A DNA stretch of 64,000 bases, taken from contig CP093829.1 of the NCBI GenBank assembly GCA_033063855.1, positions 24,769,537 to 24,833,536 on the forward strand, given 5' to 3'. This DNA comes from Smittia aterrima. Taxonomy: Eukaryota; Arthropoda; Insecta; Diptera; Chironomidae. Below, in pieces: positions 29,001 through 39,100 of the stretch. The translations under genes and the position numbers were made by a program. Numbering within the stretch: position 1 is the first letter of the stretch; the number at the start of each line of letters is the position of its first letter. The notes beneath the pieces are model-generated. The model was not told the DNA's origin and did not search any database. It saw nothing but the letters and a program-made list of their open reading frames with translations.

Positions 29001-31991
29001 AAAAAGGAGAAAAATGCTACAGAAACCACTTGATTTAAGCTGTTTCAGACTAAAGATGTGTCCATTATAACCTCGAAGAGAGCATAAGATTTTAATGCCC
29101 CACACTTTTTATCTCACCCGACGGTCTCCGGCCCTTTTTTCCTATTTTGACTGAGCACTATAAAAAGAAACTCTCGAGGCAACTGGAAATCTTATTTCTC
29201 TAGTCTGAATCTCAAAGTGATCTTACATCACATGAGGAGAAGAGAAGAAAAAAAGTAGTAAACTTTGTCATTTTTTACGCCGACGAAATAACAAGAATAT
29301 CGTCCCGAAACTATCTAATTCCGAGAAAATGATCCGAGAAAGGGAAAGTTGCGGAGAAGTTTTGCTGCTGTGGAAGATAAGGCGAAAGGCAAGACACTTT
29401 TTTTTCTGCTCTTCTAAAGGCCCATAACGCAAACATTTTTATGTTAGCATAACATTCTTTCGCATACGCAAGAGCACACAGATATCCGAGTGAGAGAGAG
29501 AAGGAATAAAAGTGAAAGGGAGGAGGACAAAAAAAAAAGGTTCCAATCAGACATGGTGGAAAGATCCACTCTCGCTTCGGCATTTTTTTTGCTTGTGCTG
29601 CTGGAACGTTTTAATTGAGGATGAAGGTCAAAAGAATGAGAAGGAGTCAAAAAGCCTCGGCTAAAAGCATATTTTCATGGGCCATTATCGACTGTTATGA
29701 ATTATTCGCTGATAATGGATGGAAAAATGCTTTTCCGCGAGATCAAAGGCTACACTTGCTGCCCTCTCGGTAAATTGATGGAAATTAAACAACTTTTGAA
29801 CAACTCAAAATAATGAGTTTTGAGTTTTGAAATATCGACGAGGGAACCGAAAAATTTTGTTTATTCTTCGAGTCTGATTGATTTTCATGTTACAATTTCC
29901 ACGCTTTTACAAAAGTTAAACATTTGTTCCGATTGAAAGATTTGAATTTTTAATAATTCTCGTCTACGAATAAAAATTTGTTGGACGGCAAAAGTTTCTC
30001 GTCAAACCCAAATTGTTCCCCGCGGCTTATTTCAATATGAAAAAGTGATTTCAGTTCTGTCGCATAAAATATAGACACATCAAAGTTTCGATTTGGACAT
30101 GAGAATGAGGGGGCCAGTGTTGGACTCTTCCAACGATGTCTATGACAAAATAATGATGAAAATGATTGATTACAATTTTTTCCTCCTCTCAATGTAGAGC
30201 ATTTTTCTATCGATGGCGCATTTGACCATCGATTGATCGCTCTAAGGGATCATTTTGCTATGGCATATGAAACTTTGACGCAAATTTATGTTGCGTAATA
30301 TGTTTTCGATGATATACGAGCGCTTGTGACTTTTGTCAGTTGAAAAATGCGGAGGGAGTCTCTGACGCCTTAAGCTGACATGGCTATAAACTAAATCGTG
30401 AGAATCCGCACAAAGTTACAACGCATGAGCCCTTGAAAGTTTAACAACACTTCGACATAGTTCGATTCCATTTTAAAAATTCATTTCCCCTTCGAGGGCG
30501 AGTTTTATGCACGCACGTTCGCGGAACTTTAATGCATGATTCACTTGACAATAAACGAAAGCACTTCGCTTAGTCATCAGTTTGTAGAGAAGCCTTTGGT
30601 TTTCGAAAACCAATGTAATTGTGGATTAAACTTGAGTAGAGAACGATATTGAGGATTAAGTGCTTTTACGATTATTACAATTTCTCTTCCTCGCCTCTCT
30701 GTTCAACTATTGTTCAAACTTCAACCCAACCCTTAGTTTGGCAAAGTATGTAAGTGAGTGAATAATAAAGAAAGAAGGCATTAAGTGATTAAATGCTCAA
30801 TGATTCAATTTCTGGGATGTATTGTCGTTCTCTATCGTTTGACACTTAATGAGTTTCCAATATGATTTCAAGTTGCGATGCTCATTTGAAATAACCACAG
30901 AACTGAATTGTGCATACGTAAGCGTTTTAGCTTTGATTACATTAACAGTTTTATGTCTGCCCCCGGCCCCTCCCGCTCGTTCGCTCCCTCTAACGCTTAC
31001 GAGCAAACACATTTTATGTGTAGCTCGTTTAACGTTTTTTTCCCCATTCAAGGCTCTAACATTGTTTAAGCGGATGAAATTTATGGTTTGGAAGTTTTTA
31101 ATCGGAAAAACAGTTGAGTTTCTATGTGAGCACATGATGAAGCGTTTTTATTCCGTTTACCATCTTTAGTAACGATGTTTTCGTGTTCCTCGAAGCGATT
31201 TCTTCCTCTCTTACAATGAACAAGCGAACGAGCTTGTCTTGAAGTCAGCTTGAGCGCGTTCTCGCTAAAACACCGAGCGATAAAATTTAAAGTTTTCATT
31301 TCTCGCCTTTGTCTTTTGTTATTTTCTCTCCTCGACGCCACTATTGTGTTTGCTTTGAAGCAACAACAACAGAAATCCGCAAGACGAACTTTTAAACTTT
31401 TTTTATGGCCGAGAAATTGTTATGTTTTCATTTTATGTGTGAGTTGCTTCAGAGGGTTGAAGAAAAAAAATATTTTGTTTGTTGATGAAGGAAAGTTTTT
31501 TTTAAAAAAAATGTTTGCAGACCACCCCCGCATATGCACACAGATTCTCAGAGATTCTCCACACCAAAAGCTTCTTCCACAAGAGGGAAAAGAAAAGTTT
31601 TCTTCGTGAGCTGGTTGTGTGTTGATTTGCCATATAAACATTGCGGGGAGGATACAAGAAGATGTAGAGAGAGAACCGGGCGAAGCAGAAACGAATTAAT
31701 TTGACCAAAACTCAAATATTTTAATTTCAAACGAAGCGCTTTGTCTGCAAATTGTGTTTGCCATATAATCACGAAAGAGTGAGAGAGAGAGTGGAGAAGA
31801 AACTGAAACGCTAAAAGGAAACTTTCCGCAGAGTTTTTCCAGAATAAATTTAAATATTTCATGACAGAGACTTTTTCCCAGCCTTAGCCGAAGCGAAAGC
31901 TCTTGAGTCAACACCGTACGACAACTAATGATAGTCACTTACCTCTTAAAACTACGAAAACTATAATCAAACACTGCAAACAGCCTTTCAT
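1450..31991 (-). CDS. Beaten-path (Beat) family immunoglobulin cell-surface protein, complete, 6 exons
   Basis: Beat proteins are two-Ig secreted or membrane-anchored ligands that bind Sidestep-family receptors and control axon fasciculation and targeting. I rebuilt the gene from exons 31943-31991, 5036-5244, 4835-4970, 1816-2078, 1614-1755 and 1450-1550. Every junction is GT-AG, the phases agree (1,0,1,0,1) and the lengths sum to 900 nt, so 299 aa plus stop. Exon 1 encodes a signal peptide (MKGCLQCLIIVFVVLR). Ig1 has Cys in KLECHYD and Cys in GRYRCEVSGEAPSFNTV, with the family-typical YSVKWYKDGHEFYRY. Ig2 has NVNCTSG, then RSKPAVKLSWFING, then GDMKLKC, followed by VYWKSNEES. The last exon encodes a hydrophobic segment (MLLASLVISLMIVL) and a short polar tail, so membrane or GPI anchoring is likely. 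The sequence most recalls the Beat-III type, but I am not sure of the subclass, so no symbol is given. Family assignment is very secure; exon 1 is strongly supported by phase and by its signal peptide. Confidence 0.9.
2079..4834 (-). other. Beat intron 3 (2.76 kb); nothing coding seen
   Basis: The intron runs from the donor after exon 3 (GTAAGAA at 4834) to the acceptor before exon 4 (CTCAAG ending at 2079). It is AT-rich with GA/CT-rich runs and a short tetranucleotide repeat. Open frames up to 126 codons on the minus strand (3792-4172) lack any recognisable domain. Confidence 0.6.
4656..4673. repeat. GCTT tetranucleotide microsatellite
   Basis: About four and a half perfect copies of GCTT lie inside beat intron 3. 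This is simple sequence only. Confidence 0.85.
4835..5244 (-). CDS. Beat gene exons 2 and 3: first Ig domain
   Basis: Exon 2 (5036-5244) begins after CTGCAG and ends at GAT before GTAAGT. Exon 3 (4835-4970) begins after TTTTATTAG and ends one base into a codon before GTAAGAA; the intron between them is 65 nt. Together they encode Ig1: the first Cys is in KLECHYDMEDEKLY, the Trp in VKWYKDG, and the second Cys in SSSGRYRCEVSGEAPSF. The FYRYLPRDHPPATLF stretch and the LHNSSDSLVVLQSVNL strand are diagnostic of Beat proteins. Confidence 0.92.
7004..7023. repeat. GA dinucleotide microsatellite
   Basis: About ten uninterrupted AG units are followed by further GA-rich sequence. It lies in beat intron 1. 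GAGA tracts can bind GAGA-factor in flies, but nothing here shows use. Confidence 0.85.
8096..8644 (+). pseudogene. Possible decayed coding segment of unknown family
   Basis: Three successive plus-strand frames look protein-like although none is complete. The frame at 8096-8326 is acidic then Lys-rich and runs into a poly-A-rich stretch (eight to nine A) at its end. A second frame from about 8311 to 8466 reads on through KKILKDVSTYEGAPAHVINS and RQSMLVRAEKKNLRG. A third frame at 8423-8644 overlaps it. The pattern fits an old gene or retrocopy broken by frameshifts, but I do not recognise the family and chance is quite possible. Confidence 0.2.
10502..10518. repeat. CT dinucleotide microsatellite
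   Basis: About eight TC units lie in beat intron 1. This is simple sequence only. Confidence 0.8.
19885..20187 (-). CDS. Hypothetical 100-aa secreted protein nested in beat intron 1 (tentative)
   Basis: The ATG at 20187 has A at -3. It is followed by a textbook signal peptide: basic start MARSRK, hydrophobic core FLIILNMLVILVVSL and a cleavage-like PPFVSSA. The predicted mature part starts TFFGKRQIKVS, which includes a GKR site of the kind used for amidation in neuropeptide precursors, followed by FCWVRC. The rest matches no family I know and another open frame overlaps on the plus strand. T-rich intron DNA yields hydrophobic starts by chance, so confidence is low. A longer in-frame start exists at 20319. 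Confidence 0.15.
   Translation of the reverse strand: MARSRKFLIILNMLVILVVSLPPFVSSATFFGKRQIKVSIAFCWVRCRFSRLSLYNLNASLVFLPLHTHDAWIWKRMSRGKKCITLMMKQTHGTRKLNVH
20493..20512. repeat. CT dinucleotide microsatellite
   Basis: About ten CT units lie in beat intron 1, directly before TTCAG, so the tract resembles a strong polypyrimidine/acceptor signal. No exon could be supported after it. Confidence 0.8.
31943..31991 (-). CDS. Beat gene exon 1: start codon and signal peptide
   Basis: The ATG at 31991-31989 has A at -3. It opens 16 codons of a strongly hydrophobic signal sequence and stops at a consensus donor (G then GTAAGTG) in phase 1. The next exon, 26.7 kb away at 5244, begins in the matching phase and continues DFSDALRMIEVRVPNYTV, which leads straight into Ig1. 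A signal peptide in a small exon far from the Ig exons is usual for this family. No other signal-peptide exon lies closer to the Ig exons in matching phase that I could see. Confidence 0.8.
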
Positions 31992-34900
31992 GATGAAAAC
32001 TCCCTTTGGTGACAGTCACAGCACTGGCTCAACTGTTCCACTAACTGTTCCTCTGCGGATATGTGAGTTTTAGTTTTGATAGCTTCTCGAGCGCCACATG
32101 TCAATCGTTCGCTTCCCAACTATTTATCATTCGATTTCAAACTGATCAACATGAATAATTCAACGTGAACTTTACTTCTCCACCCACACAGCAGTAAAAA
32201 CACATTAAACTTTTCCTTAGTCAGTAATTAAGCATGAATTGGTAATCATTCAATTTATTTCCTCTCTCTATCTTCTTTTCTCTTGATTTCCATCGACAAT
32301 CGTCATGCGGAAAAATCACGAAGAAAACAAGGAACTTCACTCTAGACGATTTATATTCATTTATTAGCATGCGGCATAACACTGCGGTAATTCTCACATT
32401 TTCATTGATTTCATTTAAATATGATTGATGGTACGTGTTTGTAACGAAACACTGAGAGAGAAGTTTTTCCTCGCTCGTTGAATGACATTTAGGTCTTAAT
32501 GTGTCGCGAATCAATTAATGTAACATTGTTTTTTTTTGATCGTTTTTAATTAAATTTATTGTTGTCACACAAATAAAACCACTTAATCGCATTTAGGTCT
32601 TTTTGAACGTGGGTCGAGCGTTTGTCTCCTTTCAACAAAATATTTTCCCTAACGGTTCGATGCACGATTCCACTTTATTTCACCGAATGAAGAAAAAAAA
32701 ATCGTTTTCTGAATTAATTTGCATTTCATTCCACAATTGTCATAAATGTTTCGTAAAACGCACACGAGAAGTCGGTAAAGAGTTCCTTTATTTTCTTCGA
32801 AAGGAATGAGACGACGACACGTGCTTCAGTCCAAAGCAACTGACACAACACTGAATGTGTAGAAGGAAAAATTGAATTGTGAACCAAATTAAATTGTGCG
32901 CTATTGGTGAGAGCGGGAGAATGAGGACTGCGTTACATATTTTCCGAGAGCAGCTCCGGGAGAGAATGTTGCTGAACATATGGTGCATTCTGTTCTGTGT
33001 TGGCTGAGCTATTGCGAAAGAAAATCGAATGGGAGAACGAATATGTTGCGTCGGAGAGAGCGAGAAAGTCTTGTGCGACATGAATGGATCGTTCTCTTTA
33101 CCACGAAGTTTGAGAGTTTCGTGTTTCTTATCGTTATCCTTGTGAGTCATGCGCCGGCTTCGAATTAAAACATCTCTTCAATGAGTCAGCTCCAGCTTTG
33201 ATATCAGCGGTCGGATCTCAAAACAGAGAACGAACAACTCGTTTGCCTTTCAAGTCGTCCCCTTTCCTCAAACACAAATTAAATTATTTTCGTCTCAAAA
33301 ATGTTTTAAACGTCGCAACTTTTCAAGTCGCACTGAAAATTCTGAAAAGTTTTCATTTCACGAGACTCGACTAAATCATACATAAATGCAGATCGTAATC
33401 TCTTTCGTTTATTTAGGGAGACGAAGAGAAGAGAAGGCGTTAAGAGGGAAACCTTTTTGGAAAAGTTTCTTCGGTGGCAATTCAAACTTCTCATTAGTTT
33501 CGTCTCGAGAGGTTTCACTCGTAGTTGTATCTGAAATTATTAATTGACGAGTAATTGAATAATTGCCTTTCTTTCATATTTCGTTCATTCTCCTTTCCGT
33601 TAGTCGAAGTTTCTCGAGCTAAAGTTGATTTCAATGCCAGGGCGAATTGCTCTTCACGAAGAAAGAATCAATTAAGCAATTCCGAACAAAGCATTGCTTA
33701 AAAGTTTTATCAACTTCAGAACACATAAACGACTTTAAGAGTCCCAAACAACGAGGGAAAGGCATAAAACATGAAAATTTTAATTAATGTTCGCATACAT
33801 GTCCAATCTGCGAAGAATTGACTAAGAGCAGAGCGAGGACAAATTTAAAATCGTTCCAGAATGTGTTAATTGGCAAACATAGAAAAATAATTAGTCGAAG
33901 AAATTCTCTTGGGTCACGATTTTTATGAGAGCCACCCAAGGCATTAAAAATTATTTCTTTGACAGCATTTCAATATCTTGAAGCGAAACATCAATTTGGC
34001 GAATAAAAATATTTTGGCACACATGCTCGATTTTCAACTTGAAAGAACATCAGCGTTTGTTATTATTTTTTTCGAGTTCAAGTTAAATTTGTTTTTCTAT
34101 TCGAGTTTTTCGGCTTTCAACTCGAAGTCATTTAGAAAACGAAGACTCGAGAGATGCTTCTGACTCGATTGAGATGATTAAAATGAGGGCGACTAGATTA
34201 ATTTGTTGTGTCTGATGAAGAAGAACCTAAATCGCCCGGACCATCTAGTCGTCCTCTGACCCCAAAAACACAAACGAAAATATAAACAATGAAGGTCGTT
34301 AAAAGTAAATGCTTCTCGCAATAAAAACAATTTTCTCTTGCCGTCTCTAAAAGCTGTGCGTCGTAGAGAAGTTTCCCTCCCTCTCGCGTGCATCCGAAAA
34401 GTGCATTTATAATTCAGAAAGCAAAAGTAATTTTTTGCCATTGTTTATGTTTCTTTCCCGCTGAAGCCGAAAAGGAATAAGAAGAACGAAAACAAACGAA
34501 ACGGAGCAAGTGAAAGAACAAAGAAACGAAATGTTGGTTTCTTTAATACTTTTATGATGCTGTTTTGTCTGCTGCTCATTCAGAAACAGCAAAATGTGGT
34601 TAAAGGTACTCTAAATGTATCTTGAGATCCACTTTATCGGCAACGAAGAAAAGGGTTTCTCTGCTAATTGCTCTGGCTGCTCGTAATTATTCATGGTAGC
34701 TGCAATTTGCCTGATAAAAGAAAAACATTTGAGGAACCGATATATTTTAAAATGCTCGAGATGGAAAGCTCAAGCGCCCCCAGACCGATTTCATTTAAAA
34801 GGGAGAACGAGAAGCGTACATGAAATATCGGAAAATCATAACAATACGTTTTATGATGAGAATTTTTTATTGCTTGAAACGAAAATAAAAATGCAGAATA

Positions 34901-36101
34901 GAGCGAAACAACAATTCACTTATTTCATGCTCTTCGTTCAACGAGTTAACATATTTGACTTTAAAAATTTATGACAGAAACCTTTCGTTTAATAACTTGC
35001 ATCCTTTTAATTTATTTATAGACTTCTCTCTAACTTCCTGAATTGAACGAGGAAATAATAAATGTTTCAAGGAGAAACTATCGTAAAGTGTTTGATTTGA
35101 AAGATCGATAATGATTGAGAAATAAAAGAAAATTTAAAATCCACGATTTTTGGTGAATTTTTTTCTTGGCGGGAACTTTGTGTCGAGTTTAGCAGATTTC
35201 AATGTTTTTAATGAAAAATCTTTCAATGATTATCGTCAAGTGAAAGTTATGTTTGTCATGAGATCATTTGTGAAGGATTCTAAGAAGAATGTTGTTACTA
35301 AAAATGTTTCTTTCCATTTTGTTTACGTTTTTTTGACCTTCGTAAGTTAAACATTTCAACATTTTTTCCATAGGCGTGCCAAACTCAGAAAATTTTATTT
35401 TTGGTGATTTTCTTTGCTTTTTCTTAATCAAAACACTGCCCCAAAGAAAAATCTAATAAACAAAACTCGATTTAAGTCAGCAATTGATCATTCAAATGAC
35501 ATTTTGCTTCATTCTTCGAGATCAGTTCTACGTCACTGTCTTTTGCAATTTGTATTCGCGGAAAAGTTATCTTAAATAATATGATTTCTATTAGGAATCT
35601 GAGCAGATAAATAAACTGAAAATAGTAAATATCTCATCATAAAGTGCTTCGAACTGAAACTGAAGCGAAATGGGATCGCAAAACAATGAAATTCTAGGAA
35701 AAATCGAGTGAAAATAGCTGGAAAATTTTCATAGTAAGGAAAAGTGGAAAAATCAATAAAAGCAAAATGGAAAAGTTGTTCAATCGATGAAGGATTTTTG
35801 TCTTGCTGTTGCTTCAAGGAACCGGGATCTGTGTCTTTTGTGATTTTCGATGAAATGAATTTTCCACGAAAAGAATGAGCAACACGAAAAGTGGATCATG
35901 TATCGAAACAAAGATTTATTTAAAATTATTCAAATCACTTATTACAAAGTCATAAAAAGATTCTGAGATTTGATTGCAATCGTCGTAATATGCAAATCAG
36001 CAACCTTTATTTCTCCATCGATGATTCATCAGCTTCGACACTTTTGCGGAACCAAAAACTTTTTTTTTCTCTGATTAAAGTTTTCTTTTTTGCTTTTGTA
36101 G
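31992..36101. other. Shared upstream region of divergent beat and bchs genes
   Basis: About 4.1 kb lies between the beat start codon (minus) and the bchs 5' UTR acceptor (plus). It should hold both 5' UTRs and promoters. No open frame here shows a recognisable domain. The bchs leader is interrupted by an intron whose 5' noncoding exon I could not place. Confidence 0.5.
32112..32148 (-). promoter_or_regulatory. Possible initiator of the beat gene
   Basis: On the minus strand a perfect arthropod initiator (TCAGTTT, A at 32143) lies about 150 nt upstream of the beat ATG. No TATA box stands 30 nt before it. A GGAAG at +28 only partly fits a downstream promoter element. Initiator-like words are frequent, so this is weak. 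Confidence 0.25.
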
Positions 36102-36142
36102 ATTAACGGAGTGACTCATTTTGACATACAAAACGCTTCAAA
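36100..36142 (+). promoter_or_regulatory. bchs: bchs 5' UTR splice acceptor and leader
   Basis: A T-rich tract ending in GTAG at 36101 is a good 3' splice site 41 nt before the bchs ATG. The leader then reads to CTTCAAAATG, close to the insect start consensus. This implies an intron in the 5' UTR and a noncoding first exon further upstream. Confidence 0.55.
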
Positions 36143-39100
36143 ATGAATATTATGAAGAAACTTCGTGGAGGCACAAATTCGCCATCCAACACCAACGAGA
36201 ATAGTAATGAAGGCTCGCAGAATCAACTTGGACTGATGCACTTGAAGAAGTTATTCAATGAATTTACTCATCCAAAGGATCCGCTATCGGAGCATGAGAG
36301 AGACAGCAAACTGTACAACATGTTGCCACTTTTCTGCAAAGTCTTTGGCTCATGTCACTCGGGAGAGATGAATGAAAAGTTCTGGGACATTCTCGCCTTC
36401 GGTCAACAAATATCGAGATTGATGGTGTCAGAGATCAGAAGAAGAGCAAGCAATCAATCTACCGAGGCAGCTTCAATTGCTATCGTCAAGTTTCTCGAGA
36501 TTGAAAATTACGAAGAGTCCTCAAATGGCTGGATGCTGCTCTCGGCACTGAATCTTCTTGCCGCAGGCGATCAATCCGTCATTCAAACAATGACATCAGC
36601 GTCAGTTCCATCGACATTAGTGAAGTGTCTCTATTTGTTCTTTGATCTTCCTGACATCACTGACGAAGAAGAAACCCAACCACATGAAGGATGTGATTTT
36701 ACTCCGAGAGAGAGAAGGATTCTGCTGCAAAAAATATTTGTTCAATTGCTTGTCCGATTATGCTCACATTCCCACCCGGCCGAGGAGTTAGCTCGAATGG
36801 ATGATCTCACACTTCTCTTCTCTGCAATCACATCGCAATGCCCATCGTACAACATTATTTGGAGAAAATCGGCTGCTGAGGTTCTTACAACTCTTTCACG
36901 TCATGGACTGACGGATCCAGTTGTTAGCTACATTCATTCAAAAGGATGCGTTGCATTATCGATTGACAACATGCAAAGGTCTCCTCAATTAACTCCACTC
37001 GAAGTGGTTGAGATGTTTGTGGCTGTCTTCTGTTTTCTTAAGGACTCAAGTGAAGTTTCTCAGACACTGCTTGATGACTTTCGAATATGCCAAGGCTACA
37101 GTTTCATCTCAGACTTTTTGCTAAAGTTAATTGAAGAGAATGATCAAAGTGGAGAGACTCAAGCCGCGATAAGGAATTTAGTCTTCATGATTGCATCGCT
37201 TTGCATGTGTGGCTACCATGAACCTCGACTCAACCATAATCCAACCGGGACCTTATTTCAAATGCAGGGATTTCAAATGCCTCAAACCACTTCTCGTCAC
37301 ACTTGCGTTCGCAACGTTCACGCTTTTCAAGTTCTCCAAAACGTTTTTCTCAAATCAAACTCACCGTCGCTTTGCTGTACGATTCTTGACGCCATATCAA
37401 GTGTTTACCATTCCGACAACGCAAACTATTTCATTCTCGAATCGCAAAATACGCTGAGTCAATTCACGGAGAAAATCCATCTGAAGAGCCCCGACATTCA
37501 AGAGAAATTCTTCGAGCTTCTCGAGTTTATCGTTTTCCAATTAAACTTCGTACCATGCAAGGAACTAATATCGCTCTCGATTCTCTTGAAATCCAACCAT
37601 TCCGTAAGCTGTAGCATTCTCTGTATGAAGACATTGCTCAACATTCTTAAGCACAATACGATTTTCAAGGACGTTTATAGAGAAGTTGGAATCTTGGAAG
37701 TATTTGTGTCGTGCTTGAACCGTTACTGTTCATTCCTTGAGCAACATTTCGCAAACGGTAATTTTGATGAGAAAGTTAAGGAACTGACTGATGGTGAGTA
37801 ACTAAAAATTCCATTGAAACGCCGAGAATTTATTTTGAAAATAATTTTTTAGATTCAAATGAAACTCTCGGAAAAATTGTCCTCGAAGCTTTGACAATCT
37901 TGATGTCGGGAAATAGCAACAACAGCAACGTGTTTCGTGAATCTGGTGGAGCAAAAACTATTCACGAGATGGTGAAGTTCAAACATTGTCGAGATTGTAT
38001 CCTCGGAATAATCAGGGAATTGATTTTGTCAAATGGAGGCGACGACGACATGCTGTTCATCTTGACGACGATGCACTCAGCTCCGCCTCATAACATCGAA
38101 TTGAAGATTCAGATTCTTAAGTCTGTGCTTGGTTGTTTGAGAGACTCACACAGAACTCGAGTTGTCTTCAGGAAAGTCGGAGGATTTGTCTACGTTACGA
38201 GTGTGTTTGTCTCGTTGGATGGAAAGTTGTCTGACAGCTCAGATATTGTGATGATCGGCGATTCAACGGACGAGAGAAAGATTCATTTGAAGGATTTACT
38301 TCATCTCATGAATATTGTGTTTCAAACGCTCGCCACTGCAATGCGATTTGAGCCTGCGAATGCTAAATTCTTCGCTCAGGAAATTTGCTCAACATCATTA
38401 TGCGATACTCTTCGTTTACTTGGCTGCTTCAGCAACAAGTCAATCTTCGGAGACTCATCACAAACAGCAGACGTATTCGAATCAATTGACGGATATTATC
38501 AATCGATCTTCACTGGAAGTTTGATGAAACCAGAGTTCTCGCAAGAGTTTCCACTGTCGCTTTCATTCTCCTGTTTGATCTACCGATTTCTCTACGATCT
38601 CGTATTGGACAACTTCGAGAAACCAAACCTTTCGGGCGTTTTAAACATATCGATAAGCAGTCAGTCTAAACCAGAAGTGAACAAACTACAAAAGTTGGAT
38701 CCACGAGTTGCTGTCTCGTCATTGAATCTCACACAACCACTTCCTGAACCGCTCATTGTCCATCCGGGTATCGTCATTTGCATGCTTCAACTTCTTCCTT
38801 CCGTTGAGCACGACGTCGAAGCAATTCGAGGCGAACGTTTACAGTTGTATCTAGCGGAAGTTATCAAAAGTTTAGTCAGAAGCGAAAGAAATCAACAGAT
38901 CATGTGCGAATCTGGACTTGCTGGACATTTGTTGAAGATTGGAAAAGCTGTTTTGAGCGAGGAGAAAAATATTCTCCACTTCCCTCATCAATACATTCTC
39001 GAAAGATTGGCTGCTCAAGCTCTTAAACCAACTGAATTAAGAGATTTCCTACGACTCGCATCTCCACTTCACTGCGAGAATATTACGCTTGGAGAGGCTT

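Larger units (their letters stand above)
5245..31942 (-). other. Beat intron 1, 26.7 kb; no secure nested gene
   Basis: This is the giant first intron of the beat gene. Very long 5' introns are common in this family and usually carry cis-regulatory DNA; that role is inferred here. The stretch is AT-rich, with many GAGA/CTCT tracts, T-runs and TAAT-type motifs. Open frames of 60-144 codons occur on both strands at the density expected by chance, and none has a recognisable domain. Two segments are marked separately: a coding-like degraded stretch near 8.1-8.6 kb and a frame with a good signal peptide at 19885-20187. No tRNA, transposase or reverse-transcriptase similarity was seen. Confidence 0.6.

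Noticed and set aside
30440..30480. AGTTCGATTCC resembling a tRNA B box
   Set aside because: No A box, no acceptor stem and no cloverleaf could be built around it.
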